From assembly GCA_027315445.1 (NCBI GenBank), contig DAHUYA010000117.1:1-33832 (forward strand): 33,832 nt of DNA. The letters run 5' to 3'. Source of the DNA: Acidimicrobiaceae bacterium (GTDB lineage: Bacteria; Actinomycetota; Acidimicrobiia; Acidimicrobiales; RAAP-2). The position numbers and the translations under genes were made by a program. The notes beneath the pieces are model-generated. The model did not search any database. It had not been told where the DNA came from and saw nothing but the letters and a program-made list of their open reading frames with translations. This document shows, in pieces, positions 22,215 to 29,090 of this stretch; positions within the stretch are counted from its first letter, which is position 1; each line of letters begins with the position of its first letter.

Positions 22215-23161
22215 GGGTGGCCCGCCGGGTGGAGATCGGCCTCTACCTGCCCCAGGTGGCCCTCGGGGCCGACGCCGTGCTCGAGAGGGCGCAGGCTGCC
22301 GAGGAGCTCGGCTTCCACTCGCTGTGGCTCTACGACCACCTCTACGCCCCGGAGCTCCCCGAGCGCGACTCGTTGGAGGGCTGGACGCTGGCCAGCTGGG
22401 TGCTGGCCCGCACCAGCCGGCTCCGGGTCGGCCACCTGGTGCTCTGCAACAACTTCCGGCACCCGGCGCTGCTGGCCAAGATGGCCACCACCCTCGACGT
22501 GCTCTCGGGGGGACGGGTGGAGCTCGGGCTGGGCAGCGGGTCGGTCGAGGTGGAGCACCACCAGGCCGGGCTGCCGTGGGGCAGCTTCGCCGAGCGCTCG
22601 GCCCGGCTCGGCGAGGGTCTCGAGGTGATCACCCGGATGATGGCCGGTAGCCCTGCCAGCTTCGAGGGACGGCACTACCGGGTGACCGACCTGCCCAACC
22701 TGCCGCCACCGGTGCAGCGGCCCCGTCCGCCGATCCACGTGGGCGGGGTGGGACCCCGCCGCACGCTGCCCCTGGTGGCCCGGTACGCGGACGTGTGGAA
22801 CGTGCCCACCTACGGGTTGGCCGGCTGGGAGGAGAGCCAGCGGCTGCTCGACGCCGAGTGCGAGCGGATCGGGCGCGACCCGGCCACCCTGCGCCGGGCC
22901 CACGAGGCCGTCCTGGTGCTGGCGCCCGATGACGCCTCGCTGGCCGGTGCCCGCCAGGTGGCCGAGCGTCGCTACGGCGGCGACGGGTGGGGGATGGAGG
23001 CCGGCGGCTACGTCGGCACTCCGTCGATGGTGCTCGACCGGATGGCGGCCATGGCCGGGCGCGGGGTCAGCCTGTTCGTGTTCTTCACCCACGACCGCGC
23101 CGAACGGGCCACCCTCGAGCTCCTGGCCGAGGAGGTCCTGCCCCACCTCGACGGCCTGTGA
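22211..23161 (+). CDS. LLM-class flavin/F420-dependent oxidoreductase (316 aa)
   Basis: A bacterial luciferase-like TIM barrel. It starts RVEIGLYLPQVALGADAV; contains the early strand YDHLYAPELP, the core RVGHLVLCNNFRHPALLAKM, and LDVLSGGRVELGLGSGSVE, the segment typical of the family. Most actinobacterial members use F420H2 and some use FMNH2; the sequence does not settle which. Related enzymes reduce or oxidise small organic molecules. GTG start overlaps the upstream stop by 4 nt, and the downstream gene overlaps this stop by 4 nt, so the three are translationally coupled. Confidence 0.9.
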   Translation: MRVARRVEIGLYLPQVALGADAVLERAQAAEELGFHSLWLYDHLYAPELPERDSLEGWTLASWVLARTSRLRVGHLVLCNNFRHPALLAKMATTLDVLSGGRVELGLGSGSVEVEHHQAGLPWGSFAERSARLGEGLEVITRMMAGSPASFEGRHYRVTDLPNLPPPVQRPRPPIHVGGVGPRRTLPLVARYADVWNVPTYGLAGWEESQRLLDAECERIGRDPATLRRAHEAVLVLAPDDASLAGARQVAERRYGGDGWGMEAGGYVGTPSMVLDRMAAMAGRGVSLFVFFTHDRAERATLELLAEEVLPHLDGL

Positions 23162-24234
23162 CCGGAGGCCGGAAGCCCGAGCCGCCACCCCTGCCCGACT
23201 GCCTGCACGTCCGGGAGGTGATGGCGCTGGGCGCCGCCCGCCTCGACCCCGAGATCGTCGCCTACTTCGCGGCCGGGGCCGGCGACGAGGAGACGCTCTC
23301 GGACAACGAGGCCGCCTTCACCCGCCGGGCCCTCCGCCCCCGGGTGCTGACCGACGTGGCCGGCCTCAGCACCGCGTCGACCGTGCTCGGCCACCCGGTC
23401 GTCATGCCCGTCGGCGTGGCCCCGACCGCCGAGCACGGCCTCGCCCATCCCGAGGCCGAACGGGCGAGCGCCCTGGCCGCCGCGGCCGCCGGGGTCCCCT
23501 TCTGCCTCTCCACCGCCGCCACCCTGTCTCTCGAGGAGGTGGCCGAGGTTGCCGGGAGCCCCCGTTGGCTCCAGCTGTACGCCTCGGCGCGCCGTGCCGA
23601 CACCGAGCAGCTGGTGGCGCGGGCGGTGGGGGCGGGGTTCGAGGCGATCGTGCTCACCGTCGACGTGGGCATCGTCGGCCTACGCGACCGCGAGCGGGCG
23701 GCCCGGCGGGCCAACCCCGACCACCCCTACTACCGCGGGCGCCGCTACCTGACCCCCGGTCACGACGTCACCGCCTCGGGCTTCCCCGCCACCTGGCAGG
23801 ACCTGGCCTGGCTGCGTGAGGCCTGCGACGGCCGACCGTTGGTGCTGAAGGGGGTCATGACCGGCGAGGACGCCGCCCGGGCGATCGACCACGGCGTGGC
23901 CGCGGTGTGGGTGTCCAACCACGGCGGCCGGCAGCTCGACCGGGCACCGGCCACCCTCGACGTGCTCGAGGAGGTGGTGTCGGCGGTGGGCGGACGGGCC
24001 GAGGTCTACCTCGACGGCGGCGTGCGCCGCGGGGTCGACGTGGCGTGCGCCCTCGCGCTCGGGGCCCGCTGCGTGTTCGTCGGGCGCCCGGTGGTCTTCG
24101 GTCTGGCGGCCGGCGGCCGCGAGGGTGTGGCGGCGGTGCTCGGGATGCTCCGACGGGAGCTGCACGTCACCATGGCGCTCCTCGGGGCGGCGAGCGTCGA
24201 GGAGCTGACCCCGGCCTCGGTCCGGCGGCGCTGA
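23158..24234 (+). CDS. FMN-dependent alpha-hydroxy-acid oxidase/dehydrogenase (358 aa)
   Basis: Member of the glycolate oxidase / L-lactate dehydrogenase (LldD) family, oxidising an L-2-hydroxy acid to a 2-oxo acid. Visible family residues: YFAAGAGDEETLSDN near the N-terminus, catalytic-region Lys231 (LVLKGVM), the base His255 with Arg258 in WVSNHGGRQLD, and the FMN-phosphate site YLDGGVRRGVD plus ARCVFVGRP. All active-site positions I can align are kept. GTG start at 23158 overlaps the previous stop (GTGA). It is last in the probable sdh operon, its stop 8 nt from the convergent SDR gene. Related mycofactocin-pathway and lactate enzymes cannot be excluded. Confidence 0.92.
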   Translation: MTGGRKPEPPPLPDCLHVREVMALGAARLDPEIVAYFAAGAGDEETLSDNEAAFTRRALRPRVLTDVAGLSTASTVLGHPVVMPVGVAPTAEHGLAHPEAERASALAAAAAGVPFCLSTAATLSLEEVAEVAGSPRWLQLYASARRADTEQLVARAVGAGFEAIVLTVDVGIVGLRDRERAARRANPDHPYYRGRRYLTPGHDVTASGFPATWQDLAWLREACDGRPLVLKGVMTGEDAARAIDHGVAAVWVSNHGGRQLDRAPATLDVLEEVVSAVGGRAEVYLDGGVRRGVDVACALALGARCVFVGRPVVFGLAAGGREGVAAVLGMLRRELHVTMALLGAASVEELTPASVRRR

Positions 24235-24242
24235 CTTCGCCG

Positions 24243-25112
24243 TCAGCCCCCCTCGCCCTGGCCGAGCAGGTGGTCGACGACCCGGGTCGGCGGCTGGTTG
24301 AGGAAGCCGTCCCCGGGCCAGTTGAACCAGCCGGACGAGGCGATGGCGCCGCCGTCGGGGTGCAGGCTGGTGCCGGTGACGAAAGAGGAGAGCCGGGAGG
24401 CCAGGAAGAGGACGCACCCGCCCACGTCGTCGTAGGTCCCCTCGCGCCCCATCGGGATGCCGATCCGGTCGGTGAGCCGACGGGCGTCGTCGGGGTCACC
24501 CATCATCGCCCGCAGGCCCGGCGTGGGGACGTAGTCGGGGGCCACGGTGTTGACCCGGATCCCGTCGGGAGCCAGCTCCACCGCCAGCGACCGGGTCAGG
24601 CTGGTCACGGCCGCCTTCATGGCGGCGTAGACCGCGTAACGGGGAGCTGCCCGGTGGGCCTCGATCGACGTCACGTTGACGATGCTGCCGCCGCCGCGGG
24701 CCCGCATCGGGGGGATGGCCCGCTGGATCGACCCCAGCAGCCAGGTGAAGTTGGTGCGGACCAGTGCCTCCCAGCCGCGGGGGGTCGACTCCTCGAAGGG
24801 CTGCCGGAACGTGCCCCCCACCACGTTGACGAGCACGTCGAGACGCCCCTCGTAGTGCCCGAGGGCCCGGTCGAAGAACCCGCCCAGGGCGGCGTCGTCG
24901 CGTGCATCGAGCTCGGCCGCCAGCACCTCCACCCCCGCCTCGCCGAGCACGGTCGCCGTGTCGGCCAGGGCCGCCGGGTGGCGGTCGCAGAGGGCCAGGC
25001 GGGCACCGGCCCGACCGAGGTCCTCGGCGGCGGCGCGCCCCAGGCCCCCGCCCCCGCCGACGACCAGCGCCACCGTCCCGTCGAGCCCCGCCCGGTCCTC
25101 GAGATGTCCCAT
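24243..25112 (-). CDS. SDR-family oxidoreductase (289 aa)
   Basis: A classical short-chain dehydrogenase/reductase. The nucleotide-binding motif is GGGGGLGRA (19-27). The catalytic Ser149 lies in NVTSIEAHR, and Tyr162 with Lys166 in YAAMK. VNTVAPDYVPTPG follows as the usual post-catalytic strand. Acidic Asp43 after the second strand (LCDRH) suggests NAD rather than NADP preference. ATG at 25112 has GGAGA 9-10 nt upstream; TAGGGT at 25151-25156 is a possible -10. Divergent from the ferredoxin gene. Likely oxidises an alcohol or 3-hydroxyacyl substrate; the C-terminal 35 residues (FNWPGDGFLNQPP and after) extend beyond the typical 250-residue fold. Confidence 0.9.
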   Translation of the reverse strand: MGHLEDRAGLDGTVALVVGGGGGLGRAAAEDLGRAGARLALCDRHPAALADTATVLGEAGVEVLAAELDARDDAALGGFFDRALGHYEGRLDVLVNVVGGTFRQPFEESTPRGWEALVRTNFTWLLGSIQRAIPPMRARGGGSIVNVTSIEAHRAAPRYAVYAAMKAAVTSLTRSLAVELAPDGIRVNTVAPDYVPTPGLRAMMGDPDDARRLTDRIGIPMGREGTYDDVGGCVLFLASRLSSFVTGTSLHPDGGAIASSGWFNWPGDGFLNQPPTRVVDHLLGQGEGG

Positions 25113-25150
25113 GCTCGCCGTTCTCCTCGCTGCGCGATGCCGGACGAGGG

Positions 25151-25156
25151 ACCCTA
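25151..25156 (-). promoter_or_regulatory. Candidate -10 (TAGGGT) of the SDR gene
   Basis: TAGGGT on the minus strand lies 38 nt before the ATG at 25112, leaving a leader with a ribosome site. The identical hexamer precedes the divergent ferredoxin gene and the acyl-CoA dehydrogenase gene. Confidence 0.3.
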
Positions 25157-25234
25157 CCAACGGGCGCCCCGGAGTCGGGCGCAGGAGCGGCCGGACCGCC
25201 GCCCCAGCGGCCGGGAAGGGCCCCGACCGTCCAT

Positions 25235-25240
25235 TAGGGT
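25235..25240 (+). promoter_or_regulatory. Candidate -10 (TAGGGT) of the ferredoxin gene
   Basis: TAGGGT is 27 nt before the ATG at 25268, giving a leader of about 20 nt that contains the GGGAGA ribosome site. No recognisable -35. Confidence 0.33.
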
Positions 25241-25267
25241 CGGGCACGGCGCGACACGGGAGACACC

Positions 25268-25459
25268 ATGCGACTGGTCATCGACGGCGAACGCTGCACC
25301 GGCCACGGCCGCTGCTACTCGCTCGTCCCCGAGCTCTTCGACAGCGACGAGTTCGGCCACGGTGTGGTGACCGTCCCCGAGGTTGCCCCGGCGCTCGAGG
25401 AGAAGGCCCGCACTGCGGTCGGCAACTGCCCGGAGGGCTGCATCAGTCTCGAGCCGTGA
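25268..25459 (+). CDS. Ferredoxin with CxxHxxC cluster motif (63 aa)
   Basis: A small soluble electron carrier. Cluster ligands are C10, H13 and C16 (CTGHGRC) and C54 with Pro55 (NCPEGC). His replaces the second Cys of the usual CxxCxxC, as in many actinobacterial ferredoxins that serve cytochromes P450 and carry a [3Fe-4S] or His-ligated [4Fe-4S] cluster. Length (about 63) and the start RLVIDGERCTGHGRCYSLVP are typical. No P450 or ferredoxin reductase gene is in the window, so its partner is elsewhere or is one of the neighbouring oxidoreductases. The next gene starts 86 nt downstream. Confidence 0.93.
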   Translation: MRLVIDGERCTGHGRCYSLVPELFDSDEFGHGVVTVPEVAPALEEKARTAVGNCPEGCISLEP

Positions 25460-25494
25460 GGGCGGGCGGTTTTCGGGCGGCCCGGCGTCGCCTC

Positions 25495-25500
25495 TAGGGT
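25495..25500 (+). promoter_or_regulatory. Candidate -10 (TAGGGT) of the acyl-CoA dehydrogenase gene
   Basis: TAGGGT lies 45 nt before the ATG at 25546, in the gap after the ferredoxin gene. The leader would carry the GAGGAG ribosome site. Third copy of this hexamer in 350 bp. Confidence 0.28.
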
Positions 25501-25545
25501 CTGCTCGAGGGCCGCTCGCGGTGGGCGGCCCAGCGAGGAGAGCCG

Positions 25546-26754
25546 ATGGCGACAGGGGGGACCGCGGCGACCACCGACGACGCCGACCACGACGACCCAG
25601 CGGACCACGACGACCCAGCCGACCACGACGACCCGGCCGGCCCGTTCCGTCGCGAGCTGGTGACCTGGCTGCAGAGCCACCTGAGCCCGGAGGTGGTGGC
25701 GGCGGGGCGCGTCGGCGAGGGCGGCGACGACGACTTCGAGGTGCTGCGCCGCTGGAACGCCACCCTGGCCGACGGGGGCTGGGCCGCCCCCGCCTGGCCG
25801 TCCGCCTACCACGGCCGGGACGCCACGGTGGCCGAGCAGCTGGCCTGGCACGAGGAGATGGCGGCCGCCGACGCTCCCGGACCGGTCAACGTGATCGGTG
25901 TCTCCAACATCGCCCCGGCCATCATGGCCATGGGCACCGACGAGCAGCGCCGGCGTTTCCTCTGGCCCATGCTGCGGGGCGACGAGATCTGGAGCCAGGG
26001 CATGTCCGAGCCCGACGCTGGCTCCGACCTCGCATCCCTGCGAACCTCGGCCGTGCTCGACGGCGACCACTTCGTGGTCAACGGCCAGAAGACCTGGAAC
26101 AGCCTCGGCCGGCTGGCCGACTGGTGCCAGCTCTACGTCCGCACCGACCCCGACGCCCCGAAGCACAGGGGCATCAGCTGCCTGCTGGTCGACATGGCCA
26201 CGCCCGGGGTCGACGTCCGGCCGCTCAGGACGATGGCCGGCGACCACACCTTCTCCGAGCTGTTCTTCGCCGACGTCCGGGTGCCGAGGGACTGCCTGCT
26301 CGGCCCGCTCCACCAGGGGTGGCGGGTGGCCATGACCACCCTCAGCCACGAGCGGGCCGGCGTGGCCCGGCTCCACCTCTGGATGACCGAGCGCCTCGAG
26401 TCGCTGTTGGCCGACCTCCGCGGCCGGCCCGTCCTGGCCGATCCGCTGGTCCGGTCACGGGTGGCCGCGCTCTACGAGCGCATCGCCTGCATGCGCTGGA
26501 GCACCACCCGCGAGCTCGAGGCGGTGGGGCTGGGCCGCCAACCCTCCCCCGGCTCGGGGAGCCTGACCAAGCTCATGTGGTCGCGGATCGACCAGGACCT
26601 GGCCGAGCTGGCGGTGGACGTCCTCGGGCTCGAAGGGCTCACCGGCCGGTGGGCCAAGCTGCTGGCCTCCTCCCGCCAGGCGACGATCGCCGGCGGCACC
26701 ACCGAGATCAACCGGAACATCGTGGCCGAGCAGGCCCTCGGGCTTCCCCGCTGA
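25546..26754 (+). CDS. Acyl-CoA dehydrogenase (402 aa)
   Basis: FAD-dependent alpha,beta-dehydrogenation of an acyl-CoA, passing electrons to ETF. Family features: the N-terminal helical domain, the flavin/substrate strand SEPDAGSDLASLRT, then WNSLGRLADWCQLYVRT and HRGISCLLVDM in the beta domain, HERAGVARL in the C-terminal helices, and the terminal GGTTEINRNIVAEQALG that contacts FAD. Before the fold, residues 13-31 are a repeated acidic DHDDPA sequence encoded by three 18-bp DNA repeats, which is not part of the family. ATG with GAGGAG 8 nt upstream. Substrate chain length cannot be read from sequence; the adjacent CoA-transferase and SDRs suggest a branched or cyclic acid. Confidence 0.94.
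   Translation: MATGGTAATTDDADHDDPADHDDPADHDDPAGPFRRELVTWLQSHLSPEVVAAGRVGEGGDDDFEVLRRWNATLADGGWAAPAWPSAYHGRDATVAEQLAWHEEMAAADAPGPVNVIGVSNIAPAIMAMGTDEQRRRFLWPMLRGDEIWSQGMSEPDAGSDLASLRTSAVLDGDHFVVNGQKTWNSLGRLADWCQLYVRTDPDAPKHRGISCLLVDMATPGVDVRPLRTMAGDHTFSELFFADVRVPRDCLLGPLHQGWRVAMTTLSHERAGVARLHLWMTERLESLLADLRGRPVLADPLVRSRVAALYERIACMRWSTTRELEAVGLGRQPSPGSGSLTKLMWSRIDQDLAELAVDVLGLEGLTGRWAKLLASSRQATIAGGTTEINRNIVAEQALGLPR
25585..25638 (+). repeat. 18-bp tandem repeat, three copies, in frame
   Basis: Units at 25585-25602, 25603-25620 and 25621-25638 read GACCACGACGACCCAGCG with one or two changes in the later copies. Each encodes DHDDPA at the N-terminus of the acyl-CoA dehydrogenase. Copy number can change without shifting the frame. 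Confidence 0.92.
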
Positions 26755-26822
26755 CCGCCGCCGGTTGACGCCACCTGGCCCACCGGCAAGCATCGCACCG
26801 CCGGTCGAACGGGGAGGGCGAG

Positions 26823-27674
26823 ATGGCGCAGGGCGAGGACGTGATGGGGCGGTTCGGCTACGCCGGTCAGCGGGTGCTGGTGGCGGGGGGCGGGGGCGCT
26901 GGGATGGGCGCCGCCACGGTCGCCGGGCTGGTGGCGCTCGGCGCCGAGGTCCACGTGATCGACCGCAAGCCTCCCCCGGTGGCGGTGGCGAGCCACCAGA
27001 CGGCCGACCTGGCCGACCCCGACGCCACGGCCGCGGCGGTGGCGCAGGTCGGGGGGACGCTGCACGCCCTCTTCAACTGTGCGGGCCTTCCGGGCGGCAA
27101 GTACCCCGACCTCGACGTCATGACGGTCAACTTCCTCGCCGCCCGCCACCTGGCCGACCTGGCGTCGGAGCACATGACCGGGGGCGGCGCCATCGCCACC
27201 ATCTCCTCTGCGGCCGGCGCCGGCTGGATGGCCAACATCGGGAAGTGGCTCCCGCTGGTGACGACGGACGGGTTCGCCGCCGGGAGGCAGTGGTGTGCCG
27301 AGAACCCCGGGGCGATCGCCGGTGGGTACGCGCCCTCCAAGGAGGCCATCATCATCTGGACGATGCACGCCTCCTTCGCCCTGGCGGCCCGGGGCATCCG
27401 CATCAACGTCATCAGCCCGGGGCCGACCGACACGCCGATGATGCCGGACTTCGAGGAGCAGGTGGGCAAGGAGTTCATGGACAACTTCCCGATCCCGCTC
27501 GGCCGGCGCTCCACCCCCGAGGAGCAGGCGGCAGTCCTGCTCTTCCTCAACAGCCGGGCCGCCTCCTACGTGACCGGGGAGAACGTGGTCACCGACGGGG
27601 GGACCATCGGCGCCATCATGACCGGCAACATCGACCCGTCCATCCTGATCCCGAGCGCGGCCGCCGGGCAGTAG
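26823..27674 (+). CDS. SDR-family oxidoreductase, coniferyl-alcohol/3-alpha-hydroxysteroid dehydrogenase-like (283 aa)
   Basis: Nucleotide-binding motif GGGGAGMGA (22-30) with Asp47 following the second strand (VIDRK), which favours NAD. Catalytic Ser129 is in ISSAAG; Tyr169 and Lys173 in GGYAPSK. Ser and Tyr are 40 residues apart instead of about 13; the extra segment (GKWLPLVTTDGFAAGRQW and following) would cover the active site. The same layout is seen in SDRs annotated as coniferyl-alcohol or 3-alpha-hydroxysteroid dehydrogenases, so an aromatic or cyclic alcohol is plausible but unproven. ATG has GGGAGGGCGAG upstream; an in-frame ATG seven codons later is possible. The stop codon lies in the first unit of a tandem repeat. 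Confidence 0.88.
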   Translation: MAQGEDVMGRFGYAGQRVLVAGGGGAGMGAATVAGLVALGAEVHVIDRKPPPVAVASHQTADLADPDATAAAVAQVGGTLHALFNCAGLPGGKYPDLDVMTVNFLAARHLADLASEHMTGGGAIATISSAAGAGWMANIGKWLPLVTTDGFAAGRQWCAENPGAIAGGYAPSKEAIIIWTMHASFALAARGIRINVISPGPTDTPMMPDFEEQVGKEFMDNFPIPLGRRSTPEEQAAVLLFLNSRAASYVTGENVVTDGGTIGAIMTGNIDPSILIPSAAAGQ

Positions 27675-27780
27675 GGCAAGGGGTCGGGCGGGCAAGGGGT
27701 CGGGCAGTAGGGCAAGGGGTCGGGCAGTAGGGCAAGAGGTCGGGCAGTAGGGCAAGGGGTCGGGCAGTAGGGCGAGGGAA
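27665..27780 (+). repeat. 20-bp tandem repeat array, six units, starting at a stop codon
   Basis: CGGGCAGTAGGGCAAGGGGT repeats at 27665, 27701, 27721 and 27741. The last two differ slightly: 27721 has one change and the final unit at 27761 has four near its end. The unit at 27685-27700 lacks AGTA (16 bp). The first copy contains the last Gly-Gln codons and TAG of the SDR gene, so the array probably grew from the gene's own 3' end. There are no spacers, so it is not CRISPR. It fills nearly the whole gap before the CoA-transferase gene. Confidence 0.95.
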
Positions 27781-27787
27781 GGGGCAG

Positions 27788-29011
27788 GTGAGCAGGGTGG
27801 GGATCATGAGCGGCGTCCGCGTGGTGGAGGTGGCCTCGTGGACATACGTGCCGGTGGCGGGCACGGTGCTGGCCGAATGGGGGGCGGACGTCCTCAAGAT
27901 CGAGCACCCCGAGACCGGCGACCCCCAGCGGGGCCTGGCCGCCTCCGGCCTGGTGCCCACCGGGCCCGGTGGGGTTTCCCACATGATGGAGCTGCCCAAC
28001 CGGGGCAAGCGCAGCGTCGGGCTCGACCTCGCCACCGAGGAGGGCCACGGCCTCCTGCTCAAGCTGGTCGAGCGGGCCGACGTCTTCCTCACCAACTTCC
28101 GGCCCCAGGCCCGGCGAAAGCTCCGGATCGACGTCGACGACGTTCGGGCGGTCAACCCCTCGATCATCTACGTCCGGGGTTCGGGGCAGGGCCAGCGCGG
28201 CCCCGAGGCCGAGCGCGGCGGCTACGACGGCTGCACCTTCTGGGGGCGCGGGGGACCGGCCGACATCATCTCGGACCCCTCCGACTACCCGGTCGGCCAG
28301 CCCGGGCCGGCGTTCGGCGACGTGATGGGCGGACTGACCATCGCCGGCGGCATCTCGGCCGCCCTCTTCCACCGCTTGCGGACCGGCGAGCCGGTGGTCG
28401 TGGACAGCTCGCTGCTGGCCACCTCCAGGTGGGCCACCAGCGCCTCCTCACTGGCGGCGGGCCTCTTCGGCATCGACCGGCTGCCGCGCGGCGACCGCAA
28501 GAAGATGCCCAACCCGCTCGTCAACACCTATCGCACGGCCGACGGGCGCTACCTCTCTCTGGTGATGCTCGAGTCCGACCGCTACTGGGGCGACCTGGTC
28601 GGCCGGCTCAGCCGTCCCGAGCTGGCCGACGACCCGCGGTTCGTGGACTCGGCTGCCCGGGCGCAGAACAACGTGGCGTGCACCACCGCCCTCGACGAGG
28701 CCTTCGCCCAGAAGACCTTCGCCGAGTGGAAGGAGGTCCTGAAGGACGCCGCCGGCGTCTGGGCCCCGGTCCAGACGCCGAGCGAAGTGCTCGAGGACCC
28801 CCAGGCCCTGGCCAACGGCTACGTCCGCGAGATCGAGGCCAAGTCGGGGACCCGTTTCCGGATCGTCCCATCGCCGCTGCAGTTCGACGAGGAGCCGCCC
28901 GACCTCACCCGGGCCCCCGAGCACGGGGAGCACACCGACGAGGTGCTGGGCGAGCTCGGCCTCGACATGAACGCCATCATGGAGCTGAAGATCAAGGGCG
29001 TGGTGTTGTGA
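27788..29011 (+). CDS. Class III CoA-transferase, CaiB/BaiF family (407 aa)
   Basis: Moves CoA between carboxylic acids. The N-terminus has the family segment RVVEVASWTYVPVAGTVLAE and WGADVLKIEHP. NRGKRSVGLDL follows. The catalytic Asp is D178 in AFGDVMGG. The C-terminal ALANGYVREIE and VPSPLQF are typical. It would activate or exchange the acid handled by the neighbouring acyl-CoA dehydrogenase. Start: GTG at 27788 follows GGGAAGGGGCAG; an ATG at 27806 (MSGVRVVEVA) is equally plausible and closer to the family's usual start. It converges with the aldehyde dehydrogenase gene across 79 nt, which contain the 12-bp palindrome CCGATCGATCGG (29041-29052). Confidence 0.92.
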   Translation: MSRVGIMSGVRVVEVASWTYVPVAGTVLAEWGADVLKIEHPETGDPQRGLAASGLVPTGPGGVSHMMELPNRGKRSVGLDLATEEGHGLLLKLVERADVFLTNFRPQARRKLRIDVDDVRAVNPSIIYVRGSGQGQRGPEAERGGYDGCTFWGRGGPADIISDPSDYPVGQPGPAFGDVMGGLTIAGGISAALFHRLRTGEPVVVDSSLLATSRWATSASSLAAGLFGIDRLPRGDRKKMPNPLVNTYRTADGRYLSLVMLESDRYWGDLVGRLSRPELADDPRFVDSAARAQNNVACTTALDEAFAQKTFAEWKEVLKDAAGVWAPVQTPSEVLEDPQALANGYVREIEAKSGTRFRIVPSPLQFDEEPPDLTRAPEHGEHTDEVLGELGLDMNAIMELKIKGVVL

Positions 29012-29090
29012 TCCGGCCCGTCGGTTCGGTTCTCGGCCCGCCGATCGATCGGACGGTCGCCTGTGGGGCCGGGCTCGGCCGGTGCGTTGC

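Noticed and set aside
27665-27780. Repeat array considered as CRISPR
   Set aside because: Units are directly adjacent with no spacers, and no cas genes are present.
29041-29052. Palindrome CCGATCGATCGG between convergent genes, considered as terminator or operator
   Set aside because: A loopless 12-bp palindrome makes no useful RNA hairpin, and it is far from any start codon. Chance is likely in this composition.
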